40,926 nucleotides of DNA, taken from contig NZ_JAKZGL010000021.1 in the NCBI RefSeq assembly GCF_022549355.1, forward strand, positions 1 through 40,926, written 5' to 3'. The stretch's first letter is position 1, and the number at the start of each line of letters is the position of its first letter. Shown here in pieces: positions 10,133 to 18,148 of this stretch. The notes under the pieces are model-generated. The model was given only the letters and a program-made list of their open reading frames with translations. It was not told the origin of the DNA and searched no databases. Both the position numbers and the translations under genes were made by a program. Source of the stretch: Acinetobacter sp. NIPH 2699. Lineage in GTDB: Bacteria > Pseudomonadota > Gammaproteobacteria > Pseudomonadales > Moraxellaceae.

Positions 10133-10411
10133 GGTCTGTTGACATTTTACCTTACGAGCTATAGCTCTCATTGCGACAGAGGACATTTTTAGACGATACA
10201 AGGCATGGCTTATGCAATTTAGTCATTCTAAATAAATAAGACATAACGCCGTAGTGGCAAAAAATGTCCCTGTCCCATAGGGTTATGGCTAAAACATCCC
10301 TAAACTGCGTTATGAAACTTGACAAGGGTCTCGCCATTGCCTGCGTTTCATGCCTTGTTTATGTCGTTTTAGCCGATAACGCAATGCATGGCTGAAATAT
10401 CAACAGACCCT
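10131..10411. mobile_element. MITE-like fold-back element with TA target duplication
   Basis: The ends are 15-bp inverted repeats with one mismatch: AGGGTCTGTTGACAT at 10131-10145 and the complement of AGGGTCTGTTGATAT at 10397-10411. Counting the repeat from GGGTC, both ends are flanked by TA, as expected from a TA target duplication. Internal repeats also fold back: ACAAGGCATG 10198-10207 with CATGCCTTGT 10349-10358, ACAGAGGACATTTTT with AAAAATGTCCCTGT (10260-10273), and a perfect GAGCTATAGCTC at 10156-10167. No transposase-size frame is present, so it would be non-autonomous. The left end supplies the last two bases of the kinase TAG stop codon. The parent transposon family is not identified. 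Confidence 0.65.
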
Positions 10412-10432
10412 AAATAGCATAATATTTTGAAA

Positions 10433-10510
10433 CATAGGCAAGAATCATCAAAAAACCATCCTTCGGTCGCTAAAAAGTTGACCGAAGTGCTCAAATGATT
10501 TTTGACTATG
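10433..10510. repeat. 78-bp interrupted palindrome
   Basis: Outer arms of 16 bases agree at 14 positions (CATAGGCAAGAATCAT at 10433-10448 against the complement of 10495-10510). An inner perfect 8-base stem CTTCGGTC / GACCGAAG encloses an 11-base loop at 10461-10487. It lies just after the MITE-like element, upstream of an orphan gene. No T run follows either arm, so it is not a standard terminator; it is more like an intergenic REP-type palindrome. Confidence 0.6.
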
Positions 10511-10728
10511 GCAAAAATGTCCACTTACATTAGTGAACGTTTGTACACTTACTTACAATTTATTAATCTATTGTTTTAATTATATTTTTATACAAAAAAT
10601 TGCCATATAAGACTTTAGTCGTATTCTACTTGCTTTCTGAATAAAGCATAAATTTAGCGAATCGACAGAAACCAATACCGATGTCTTTAAGGTTTCTCAG
10701 AATAATACCGCTAGAAAGGATATTGACC

Positions 10729-11490
10729 ATGAATAGTCCCCAGCCTACCCCTGAACATCGCTCACAACAGTTTTATCGCCAATACAGTGCCAATGCGCTA
10801 TTACCACAACTCAACTGGCAAAGTATCTTCGTTCAAAACAAATTAAACGACACGCATCTACGCGCACTGAATACACTCTATCAAGCTGCTGTTCCGCTCG
10901 CTTTAAATGTTTTCGATGAGCTACATTTTGATGTATTCGCGCCTGCGGCCTATCAGCCACAAGGTTTAGGTTTATTTGAAAAGTTAGCTCAACAAGAAGA
11001 AATTTTCTTAAAAGCACTTGAAACGGAATCATCTCATCTTGATCAAGAGACTCGTCATCAAATGTGGAGCATGTTATTGCGCGGTGGTGCGGTACTGGTC
11101 TTTAAAGCATGGTTGGGTCATGTGAAAGCAGGTGAAAATCAGCTTGATCGAACTCAATTTGATGAGCTTTCAGATTTACTGTTTATCAAAACACGTCCTG
11201 AAAATTTAGCACAGCGCTTAAAAATTGAGAGCAATACTGAAATCGAACATATTTTTTTAATGTATGAAAATGATGTGTTCCTAGATCACTTTAATAGTCT
11301 AGAAACGGCTGCATTATTTGTTGAGTTAGGCGTGTATGATGCCGCATTTTTGAGTTTACGTGACGACCGCGTGGCTGAATATCTCAAAACTAAAGGTTAT
11401 GTGACACAAGAACAGATTGATGATTTGCAATGTGCAATGAACCCATTGTATTGCGATAGTTTAATGCCAAAACAAGATTGTTTGGCTTAA
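10729..11490 (+). CDS. Uncharacterised cytosolic protein
   Basis: I do not recognise this 253-residue protein. It has no signal peptide or membrane segment and is predicted mainly helical, with an acidic middle part (FDELSDLLFIKTRPENLAQRLKIESNTEIEHIFLMYENDVFLDHF). It has two cysteines near the C-terminus (YCDSLMPKQDCLA). The start at 10729 (MNSPQPTPEH) was chosen because it follows an AGAAAGGA ribosome site; the frame extends upstream to 10681 without such support. It is monocistronic, behind an AT-rich 220-bp leader downstream of two repeat elements, and it ends in a bidirectional terminator shared with the convergent copper receptor. Confidence 0.75.
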   Translation: MNSPQPTPEHRSQQFYRQYSANALLPQLNWQSIFVQNKLNDTHLRALNTLYQAAVPLALNVFDELHFDVFAPAAYQPQGLGLFEKLAQQEEIFLKALETESSHLDQETRHQMWSMLLRGGAVLVFKAWLGHVKAGENQLDRTQFDELSDLLFIKTRPENLAQRLKIESNTEIEHIFLMYENDVFLDHFNSLETAALFVELGVYDAAFLSLRDDRVAEYLKTKGYVTQEQIDDLQCAMNPLYCDSLMPKQDCLA

Positions 11491-11510
11491 ACTCTCTAGC
11501 TTAAAATAGA

Positions 11511-11545
11511 AAAAAACAAGGTGGAAGCTCCACCTTGTTTTTTTG
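11511..11545. terminator. Bidirectional rho-independent terminator
   Basis: An 11-bp perfect stem, AACAAGGTGGA (11515-11525) and TCCACCTTGTT (11529-11539), has a 3-base loop. A residues lie before it and seven T at its right end. It sits between the convergent orphan gene and oprC. Confidence 0.93.
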
Positions 11546-11549
11546 TTGA

Positions 11550-13646
11550 TTAGAACTTCATGCTCATGCGCATCCAGTAATTGCGTCCAATATTATTGAA
11601 CTGTTCACTAGCACCATATCCAAACATGGATGCGCCCGCTTTATTTAAGTGCTCGGTGTAGCTTTTATCCAGCACATTATCCACGCCCATAGAAACATCC
11701 ACCGCATCCGTTAGTTTATATGTGCCATTCAAAGCCAAAGTATCGAATGCTCTACTTGGATTCATGTCATAGCCCACGACATTGCCTTCATTCAAGCTAA
11801 TACGATTTTGTTTGGCTACTACACGCCATAACACTCCTAGACTATATTTTTCATCGACATAACGAAGATTCACACGTCCTTCTAAAGGCGCAATTTGCGG
11901 TAAGGCACGACTATCAGAAATATTTTTGCCCCATGCATACATGCTGGAAACATCGGCTTGAAAATGATCAGTGAATTGATAGCCCACGCCTGCTTCTGCA
12001 CCCGCAATGGTTGCATCAACATTACGTGCCAAAGGTTTCCGCTTATCAGGTGTATTGTATTCCAACAAAATGAAATCTTTAATTAAACCTGCATAGGCAG
12101 AAGCCCATGTATTCCATGCTCCATGTTCGGCTTGAAAACCAATATCGAGCTGTGCAGTACGTTCATTTTTCAGATTGTCTAAGTTATCAACCATACGATA
12201 GCTGGTCACCCCCATCATATCGGTGATCCCTACCCCACGATCTGTTGAGGTACTATACAATTCCCAAAAATCAGGCGTGCGTTCGACATAGCCCACACCT
12301 GCATAGGTTTTTACGCCATGTTCAGGTAACGCCTTTTCAATACGCATAAATCCACTTGGCACGGTATCCTTGCGGTTTTTACCATTTTGAAGTTGATCAA
12401 TTTTGACTTGATCGATGCGCGCACCTGCAACTAATTTTTGATCAGCATCAACGTTATAGGTCCACTCACTAAACGCGCCATAAGACTGAAATTTTAAATC
12501 CTCAGCATAAGGGGAACTCATTGTCGGCATGGCATACATTACCATGTCGCCGCCATGCTTGTTATGCTGGCTATCAAGTCCTGAGACCACACTGAATTTA
12601 TCCCAATCGGTCGTCACAGCCAAACGCGTATTCAAGGTACGCCGATCGACACGCATCGACATTTTATTGGGTACCATCATCGGCATACCGTGCATATTCA
12701 TGCTGGCCATCGGCGGGGTACGTAAGCTAAAGTTATCCATGATGTGATCGTTATAACTATAATCCACTTGCGCTTGAACTTTTTTAATCACCTCAGTGAG
12801 ATTTTTCTGTTCGGCATGTAAGGCTAAACTTTCGCGTTTAAATTGCGAGCCATCCATACCACGACCTGCATAAGCCGCTTCACCATCACCTTTGCCTGCA
12901 CGAAGTTCTAACCAAGCATCATCGGTCGGTTTCCAACCTAAGGCAAGATCAGCACCCCAACGCTCCCAGTTGGAGTGAACGTTTGTCCCATCACCATCTT
13001 GATAATCATCAGCGACAGAACGATTGGCATTCAAACGTGCATATTTACTTTCATCCCCCATCGCAGCCTCAATATTATGATCTAAACGACCATAAGAACC
13101 GATCAACATACTGGCTTGACCACGATAAGGTTGATCTTTGCTGAGATTTTCAGGCTGACGCTCAAAAATCACGGTTGCCGCAGACCCCGGTGTTGCATAT
13201 TGAACCGTTTGAGGTCCTTTAATCACCGTGATTTTGTCAAAGCTTTCAGGCTGAATGTACGATGTGGGTGCATCCATCCGAGATGGGCAAGCACCTAGGT
13301 TTTCACTGCCATCGACTAACATTTTAATGCGTGAACCAAACATCCCTCGGAAGGTGACATCGCCATTGGTCCCACCATTTTTAATAGCATTAAAGCCCAT
13401 GATACTTTGTAAATAATCCGCACCATCCGTTGCAGGCACAGGCTGAATCGGTTGCTTCGGATCGGCTTGGATCACCAAACCATTATTTAGATTGGGTTGC
13501 TGTGCTGTAATAACGATTGGTGCCAGAACGACTTGAGCACGCTGTTGTTCTAATTGAGTTTCAGTATTTGCCCATACCATTACGGTATTTGAGGCAGCAA
13601 ACATCGCAACCGTAAGCGGTTGTAGTAAAAATTGAGGTTGAGCCAT
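11550..13646 (-). CDS. oprC: TonB-dependent copper receptor OprC
   Basis: Outer-membrane TonB-dependent receptor of 698 residues, of the OprC/NosA copper class. It has an N-terminal signal-like segment, a Ton-box-like APIVITAQQ (42-50), a plug domain containing GTNGDVTFRGMFGSRIKMLVDGSENLGACPSRMD, and a beta-barrel ending in aromatic F (MRMSMKF). The copper ligand pattern described for Pseudomonas OprC, CxxxM with HxM, is visible as C120/M124 and H319/M321, in a Met-rich loop (MASMNMHGMPMMVPNKMSM). Downstream of a DUF2946 gene on the same strand with a 72-bp gap; the pair recurs in copper contexts. Regulation is not visible in the sequence. Confidence 0.92.
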   Translation of the reverse strand: MAQPQFLLQPLTVAMFAASNTVMVWANTETQLEQQRAQVVLAPIVITAQQPNLNNGLVIQADPKQPIQPVPATDGADYLQSIMGFNAIKNGGTNGDVTFRGMFGSRIKMLVDGSENLGACPSRMDAPTSYIQPESFDKITVIKGPQTVQYATPGSAATVIFERQPENLSKDQPYRGQASMLIGSYGRLDHNIEAAMGDESKYARLNANRSVADDYQDGDGTNVHSNWERWGADLALGWKPTDDAWLELRAGKGDGEAAYAGRGMDGSQFKRESLALHAEQKNLTEVIKKVQAQVDYSYNDHIMDNFSLRTPPMASMNMHGMPMMVPNKMSMRVDRRTLNTRLAVTTDWDKFSVVSGLDSQHNKHGGDMVMYAMPTMSSPYAEDLKFQSYGAFSEWTYNVDADQKLVAGARIDQVKIDQLQNGKNRKDTVPSGFMRIEKALPEHGVKTYAGVGYVERTPDFWELYSTSTDRGVGITDMMGVTSYRMVDNLDNLKNERTAQLDIGFQAEHGAWNTWASAYAGLIKDFILLEYNTPDKRKPLARNVDATIAGAEAGVGYQFTDHFQADVSSMYAWGKNISDSRALPQIAPLEGRVNLRYVDEKYSLGVLWRVVAKQNRISLNEGNVVGYDMNPSRAFDTLALNGTYKLTDAVDVSMGVDNVLDKSYTEHLNKAGASMFGYGASEQFNNIGRNYWMRMSMKF

Positions 13647-13718
13647 GATCGGTTCTCTTAAAACATAAATTCAACAAGACTAGAGTTCATGCAAACCCTA
13701 GATAAACATGCTTTTAAT

Positions 13719-14162
13719 TTATGCTAAGCGCGGTGGGGCTCGCCCTTGGGGTAATAAGAATAGCTGTTGTAGCGCAAAATAAACGTGCTTAAAGGCGTTT
13801 TGATAAGCCACCAAACGAATTTGTATCCGAACCAAAATCTCTTTAACCCCCAATTCAGGTGGCAAGATCAAATTGGCATAGACGGTACAATACTGACATT
13901 GATGATTCGGATCATGATGATCATGTTGTGGCATCGAAACTTGAGTGTGCTCAAGCTGATGGGCATGATGATGCGAAGAATGTTCGACGTGGCTTGGGTC
14001 GATTTGTATTTTAGGTAACAGTAAAGCTTGAGTAATGGTTTCACACACAGGTGCGATTTGATATTGCTTCGGAAGTAACGGTTGCAAAAATACCGCGATC
14101 TGCAAACAAACCGCGGCAAATGCGAGCAGCAAGCCACAACGAAACAAAGAAAGCATCTTCAA
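13719..14162 (-). CDS. DUF2946 family protein, His-rich
   Basis: A 147-residue protein with an N-terminal membrane anchor or signal (MLSLFRCGLLLAFAAVCLQIAVFLQ). A His-rich stretch follows (HVEHSSHHHAHQLEHTQ, HDHHDPNHQCQYC), with a CxxC pair, and the tail ends RAPPRLA. Short His/Cys proteins with this tail are typical of DUF2946, whose function is unknown but which is often encoded beside copper TonB receptors. Here it lies directly between def (14-bp gap) and oprC. A periplasmic copper-binding or delivery role is an inference from composition and location. Family assignment is moderately sure. Confidence 0.75.
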   Translation of the reverse strand: MKMLSLFRCGLLLAFAAVCLQIAVFLQPLLPKQYQIAPVCETITQALLLPKIQIDPSHVEHSSHHHAHQLEHTQVSMPQHDHHDPNHQCQYCTVYANLILPPELGVKEILVRIQIRLVAYQNAFKHVYFALQQLFLLPQGRAPPRLA

Positions 14163-14176
14163 ATGATTTTTACAGT

Positions 14177-14707
14177 TTAACGTTTTACTGCAACTTTTTC
14201 TTTTTCACGCTGACGAATCACTTTCTCGACTTTTTCACGTGCACGTTGGCGTTTTAATGGCGATAAATAATCCACAAAAAGTTTGCCATTTAAGTGATCC
14301 ATTTCATGTTGAATGCAAACAGCGAGAAGTTCGTCAGCTTCTAACTCAAATGCTTGACCTTCAAGGTTAATTGCTTCGATTTTTACGCGTGACGGACGCT
14401 CAACTTTATCGTATATTTGAGGCACAGAGAGACAGCCTTCTTCATAAGGCTGTGTATCTACAGTCAGCGGAGTGACTTTGGGGTTAATGAACACCATCGG
14501 TTGGTTTTTCTCTTCAGAGATGTCCATAACAATAAGCTGAATATGATGATCAACCTGAGTCGCCGCTAAACCTATACCCGGCGCCTCGTACATGGTTTCA
14601 AGCATATCTGCTGCAAGCTGACGAATATCATCAGTGACTTCTTCGACTGGCTTGGCAATGGTACGAAGGCGGGGATCCGGAAAACTTAGAATAGGTAATA
14701 AGGCCAT
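14177..14707 (-). CDS. def: Peptide deformylase
   Basis: Removes the formyl group from the N-terminal methionine of new proteins; a cytosolic metalloenzyme. All three catalytic motifs are present in the 176-residue protein: GIGLAATQ (motif 1), EGCLS (motif 2, metal-ligand Cys) and QHEMDHLNG (motif 3, two metal-ligand His and catalytic Glu). A Lys/Arg-rich C-terminal tail follows ([25 protein letters not shown]). It is divergent from the LysM gene, as in many gammaproteobacteria, but the usual downstream fmt is replaced here by the DUF2946-oprC pair. Confidence 0.97.
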   Translation of the reverse strand: MALLPILSFPDPRLRTIAKPVEEVTDDIRQLAADMLETMYEAPGIGLAATQVDHHIQLIVMDISEEKNQPMVFINPKVTPLTVDTQPYEEGCLSVPQIYDKVERPSRVKIEAINLEGQAFELEADELLAVCIQHEMDHLNGKLFVDYLSPLKRQRAREKVEKVIRQREKEKVAVKR

Positions 14708-14773
14708 ACTGACATCCTCAACTTATGCCGTTGATCAGAAAACCGACTGAAGGGAATGCTTGATCAAAAAAAA

Positions 14774-14812
14774 ATGTGTGTAATGTCGTTATTATAACGC
14801 AACTACACACAT
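14774..14812. repeat. Nested inverted repeat in the def/LysM divergent promoter region
   Basis: Perfect outer arms ATGTGTGTA (14774-14782) and TACACACAT (14804-14812) enclose an inner perfect hairpin GTTAT-t-ATAAC (14788-14798), which overlaps a TATAAT-like sequence on the minus strand. It ends seven bases before the LysM ribosome site (AGGA at 14820). It may be an operator or a 5' leader hairpin; it is not a standard terminator for either gene. Confidence 0.55.
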
Positions 14813-14826
14813 AATTTTTAGGAATT

Positions 14827-15984
14827 ATGATAATGAAAAAGGTTTTAAACGGCATACACTCATTTCATGCCTTGGGGTTAAAAAAACAACTGATTGCTGT
14901 CGCAATTTGCGCAGGATTGGGGATGAGCGTCAATCTCGCTCATGCAGCAAGTCCAAATGTCAGCCCTCCTTCTGTCAAAGCTGGTGCACCTCATGTCTAT
15001 GTAGTGAAAAAAGGTGACACACTTTGGGATATTTCGGGCAAGTTTTTAAGTAAACCTTGGCGCTGGCCAGAAATCTGGGCAAGCAATAAACACGTGAAAA
15101 ACCCACACTGGATTTATCCTGGTGATCGCCTGTTACTGTGCACCTTAAATGGCAAACCTTTAATTGGCAGAGATGAAGGCGATGGCTGTGCAGGGATCAT
15201 TCGTCGCTACACGGGCAATACCTCAACCTTACGCCCACAAGTCCGTGTTGAAGCCTTGAATGACAGTGTACCAGTGATTCCACTGGCGCATATTCAACAA
15301 TGGTTAGAACGCACGTCTATTCTTCCAGCAGATACCATTGCTCACACCCCATACATTTTAGGAACCGCTGACAAACGTGTCCTTGCAGGTAAAGGTCAGA
15401 GTGTCTATGTACGTGGTAAAGGGCTGGAGAATGGTCATCGCTATGGCGTATTCCGCGAAGGCGAACCCTACATCATTGTGGATGAACATGGTAAAAAGCA
15501 AAATCTCGGTATCGAACTCACGCAAGTGGCTTCAGGGGTTGCGATTAGCAATGAAAATGACATTACGACAGTTGAGTTAACCGATAGCTACAATGGTGAA
15601 GTACGCCGTGGCGATCGTGTCATGGCTGAACAAGATGCGATGTTACCAACTCTGTTCTATCCGACTGATGCCAATCAAGTGAAAGATGGCGGTAAAATCA
15701 TTCGTGTAATGGGCTCTATCGGCACTGCTGCTAAACATGGTGTAGTGACCGTTGATCGTGGTACGACTGACGGTATTGAAATTGGGCAAGTGTTTAATGC
15801 TTACCAAGACGGTGAAACAGTCAAAGATCCTAAAACCAAAGAAACCGTTAAATTACCGGGACAATACGTCGGTAATGTCATGATCTTTAAGAGCTTTGAT
15901 CGTCTTAGCTATGCCTATGTACTCGAAAGTGATTTACCGATTAAAGTCGGCTCAAACATCAAGCCACCTCGTCTTGAAGACTAG
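14827..15984 (+). CDS. LysM-domain cell-envelope protein
   Basis: A secreted or envelope protein of 385 residues. A signal peptide runs to about residue 41 (LIAVAICAGLGMSVNLAHAA). One LysM peptidoglycan-binding domain follows at about 57-105 (HVYVVKKGDTLWDISGKFLSKPWRWPEIWASN...NPHWIYPGDRLLL). A long beta-rich C-terminal region of unknown function completes it. Proteins of this kind are encoded between def and dprA in many gammaproteobacteria (PA0020-like). Start: AGGAATT lies upstream of both ATG 14827 and ATG 14833 (MKKVLNG), and the second has the better spacing. It probably leads an operon with dprA (24-bp gap). A role in cell-wall maintenance is inferred. Confidence 0.9.
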   Translation: MIMKKVLNGIHSFHALGLKKQLIAVAICAGLGMSVNLAHAASPNVSPPSVKAGAPHVYVVKKGDTLWDISGKFLSKPWRWPEIWASNKHVKNPHWIYPGDRLLLCTLNGKPLIGRDEGDGCAGIIRRYTGNTSTLRPQVRVEALNDSVPVIPLAHIQQWLERTSILPADTIAHTPYILGTADKRVLAGKGQSVYVRGKGLENGHRYGVFREGEPYIIVDEHGKKQNLGIELTQVASGVAISNENDITTVELTDSYNGEVRRGDRVMAEQDAMLPTLFYPTDANQVKDGGKIIRVMGSIGTAAKHGVVTVDRGTTDGIEIGQVFNAYQDGETVKDPKTKETVKLPGQYVGNVMIFKSFDRLSYAYVLESDLPIKVGSNIKPPRLED

Positions 15985-16008
15985 TTGCTGATGAAGTACT
16001 GATCTGAA

Positions 16009-17139
16009 ATGTTGAATCAATTATCACCTCATCACTACCACACTGTGTTGCTGTGGTATTTGGTTCAACATTCGCTTTCTAGTTTCAAAAAACTCGTCCA
16101 CTATTTTGGCGATTGTGAACAAGCGACCCAAGCAGATCGTTTTTCAGAATGGCAACAACTCGGCTTACATGCCAATCACTTAAAACGCATCGAAATATTC
16201 CAAACCACTCAAGGACAACAACAGTTTGAACAACTGGTTCAATTGATTTGTCAGCATAGCGATTTTATTCTCACCCCTGAGGATATGGGTTATCCCACCC
16301 AACTTTTACCTTATTCTGATCATCCGCCGATTTTATTTGGACAAGGTCAGGCACAAGCCTTATTACAGCCTCAAATCGCCATGGTCGGCAGCCGAAAACC
16401 CAGTCCACATGGCCGACAAGTCGCTTATGATTTTGCCTACTATTTAAGTGAAAAAGGTTTTTATATTAGCAGTGGTTTGGCACATGGCATTGACCAAGCT
16501 GCACATCAAGGTGGACTTGCCCATCAGCGAACCATTGCTGTTGTCGGCACAGGTTTAGATACTGTTTACCCTGCTCAAAATAAACAGCTTGCACAACAAA
16601 TTATACAGTCAGGTGCAATTGTGACCGAGTTTCTCCCCACCACCATGCCTTTACAGCAACACTTTCCTCGGCGTAACCGTATTGTTAGTGGTTTAAGTCT
16701 CGGTGTCGTCGTGGTGGAAGCCGCATTAAAAAGTGGTTCACTGATCACCGCGAATGAGGCAGCCAATCAAGGCAAAATGGTATTTGCGATCCCTGGGCAT
16801 ATTTATAGTGAACACCATCAAGGCTGCCATCAACTGATTCGTGAAGGCGCGATTCTGGTTGACCATCCAGAGCAAGTGATTGAGGATTTGGCATTACCCA
16901 CACAATGGCAGACTCAACAACAGCAAGTTGAAGACACTATTCCAGCAGCACCGAGTCTTCCACCTCATCTCATCGGACTCTATCAAATGTTAGACTGGGT
17001 CGGACAAGACCTAGATCAACTCGCCCAGTCCAACCAAAGTGCAATTGCCGCGTTGACGGCACAATTGATGGAACTTGAATTATTAGGTTTATGCACACAA
17101 CAGGGTGGACGCTATGTACGTTGTCGCCCAATGCTTTAA
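16009..17139 (+). CDS. dprA: DNA-processing protein DprA
   Basis: Cytosolic protein that protects incoming single-stranded DNA during natural transformation and loads RecA on it. The 376-residue protein has an N-terminal helical domain and a Rossmann-like core with GSRKPSPHGRQVAYDFA, ISSGLAHGIDQAAHQGGL, AVVGTGLDTVYPAQN, FPRRNRIVSGLS and VVVEAALKSGSLITANEA. A C-terminal winged-helix-like region (about 320-376) follows, as in longer DprA proteins. It follows the LysM gene by 24 bases and precedes tsaC by 39 bases, so the three are probably co-transcribed. Its presence fits a naturally competent lineage such as Acinetobacter. Confidence 0.96.
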   Translation: MLNQLSPHHYHTVLLWYLVQHSLSSFKKLVHYFGDCEQATQADRFSEWQQLGLHANHLKRIEIFQTTQGQQQFEQLVQLICQHSDFILTPEDMGYPTQLLPYSDHPPILFGQGQAQALLQPQIAMVGSRKPSPHGRQVAYDFAYYLSEKGFYISSGLAHGIDQAAHQGGLAHQRTIAVVGTGLDTVYPAQNKQLAQQIIQSGAIVTEFLPTTMPLQQHFPRRNRIVSGLSLGVVVVEAALKSGSLITANEAANQGKMVFAIPGHIYSEHHQGCHQLIREGAILVDHPEQVIEDLALPTQWQTQQQQVEDTIPAAPSLPPHLIGLYQMLDWVGQDLDQLAQSNQSAIAALTAQLMELELLGLCTQQGGRYVRCRPML

Positions 17140-17178
17140 ACTAAACCACTCTCTTATTGCTATTCTATACGCCCCCAC

Positions 17179-17748
17179 ATGATTACGTCCTCAATCTCTG
17201 AAGCCGCTCAGCTACTCAAACAAGGTCAAGTACTGGCATATCCGACAGAAGCCGTTTGGGGATTGGGTTGTGATCCACTCAACGAGCACGCATTTCAAAA
17301 GATTCTTGAACTTAAACACCGTCCAATGGAAAAAGGTGTGATTTTACTGGCTGGACAAATCGCACAAGTGGAACATTTACTGCAAACGCTGACGCCAAAA
17401 ATACGTCAGCAAGTCATCACCAGTTGGTCTAACCGCACCGCTGTTGAACGTGCAACCACATGGTTACTCCCCGCGGATCAGCAGATTCCAACATGGATTA
17501 AAGGGCAGCATCCTTTGGTTGCTGTTCGTGTCACCACGCACCCATTGTGTATCGAATTATGCAATACATTTGGTGGTTTCATTGTCTCGACCAGCGCCAA
17601 TCCCGCAGGTTTAACCCCAGCGCATAGTCTCGAACACGCCCAACACTATTTTGGTTCAGCATTAAATTATTTAAAAGGTGATCTAGGACAAAGCCAAGAA
17701 CCCAGTCGAATTTTAAATGCGCTCACAGGTGAAGTGATTCGAGCTTAA
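17179..17748 (+). CDS. tsaC: Threonylcarbamoyl-AMP synthase TsaC (YrdC/Sua5 family)
   Basis: Makes threonylcarbamoyl-AMP from threonine, bicarbonate and ATP for the t6A modification of tRNAs reading ANN codons; cytosolic. The 189-residue length matches short TsaC/YrdC proteins rather than long Sua5. Diagnostic stretches: GQVLAYPTEAVWGLGCDP, KHRPMEKGVILLA, TWLLPA, PLVAVRVTTHPLC and FIVSTSANPAGLTPAHS. No clear ribosome site precedes the ATG, which fits coupling to dprA upstream. The order dprA-tsaC is common in gammaproteobacteria. Confidence 0.95.
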   Translation: MITSSISEAAQLLKQGQVLAYPTEAVWGLGCDPLNEHAFQKILELKHRPMEKGVILLAGQIAQVEHLLQTLTPKIRQQVITSWSNRTAVERATTWLLPADQQIPTWIKGQHPLVAVRVTTHPLCIELCNTFGGFIVSTSANPAGLTPAHSLEHAQHYFGSALNYLKGDLGQSQEPSRILNALTGEVIRA

Positions 17749-18148
17749 AAGAACCAATAATGAGCTAAAAAACAGACAAAAAAAAGCTCAGTTATATAGG
17801 GATAACTGAGCATAAAAAGGATGTGTATAATCACATCCAGAGGGTTCGTAAATCTGGTCAGCAATCAATCTAAAATGTATCAATTTGCTTCTGCGCTTAT
17901 TATGGATGAATCATCCTATTTATACAAATATATTATTTGCCTAACAAAAAGTGTGAAAAGCGTACCAATTTTGTCACTTCTGTATATTCAATAAAATTAT
18001 ATTTCTATTTTTACTCAGCTTTTTTTGAACATAAATATCGCCATTCTTAGAAATAAACTTTTAATTTCAAATAGAAAGAATCGTCTTCATATCTATATTT
18101 TTTGTGCATTTGTCTATATTTTAGACAAATGCAACTCAGCTTATGATC
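17749..18148. other. 400-bp intergenic region without a gene
   Basis: AT-rich gap between tsaC and the convergent EamA gene. It holds three hairpins: 17786-17811 (a minus-strand terminator), GGATGTG-tataat-CACATCC at 17819-17838, and a perfect 11-bp stem GCATTTGTCTA / TAGACAAATGC at 18106-18132. I see no convincing coding frame; the small frame beginning at 18025 is unsupported and runs over the end of the EamA gene. Confidence 0.6.
17776..17811 (-). terminator. Rho-independent terminator, minus strand
   Basis: Perfect 10-bp stem GCTCAGTTAT / ATAACTGAGC with a 6-base loop. On the minus strand it is followed by TTTTTTTT, so it ends transcripts coming from the EamA gene. A-rich sequence to the left gives it little terminator strength in the plus direction. 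Confidence 0.8.
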
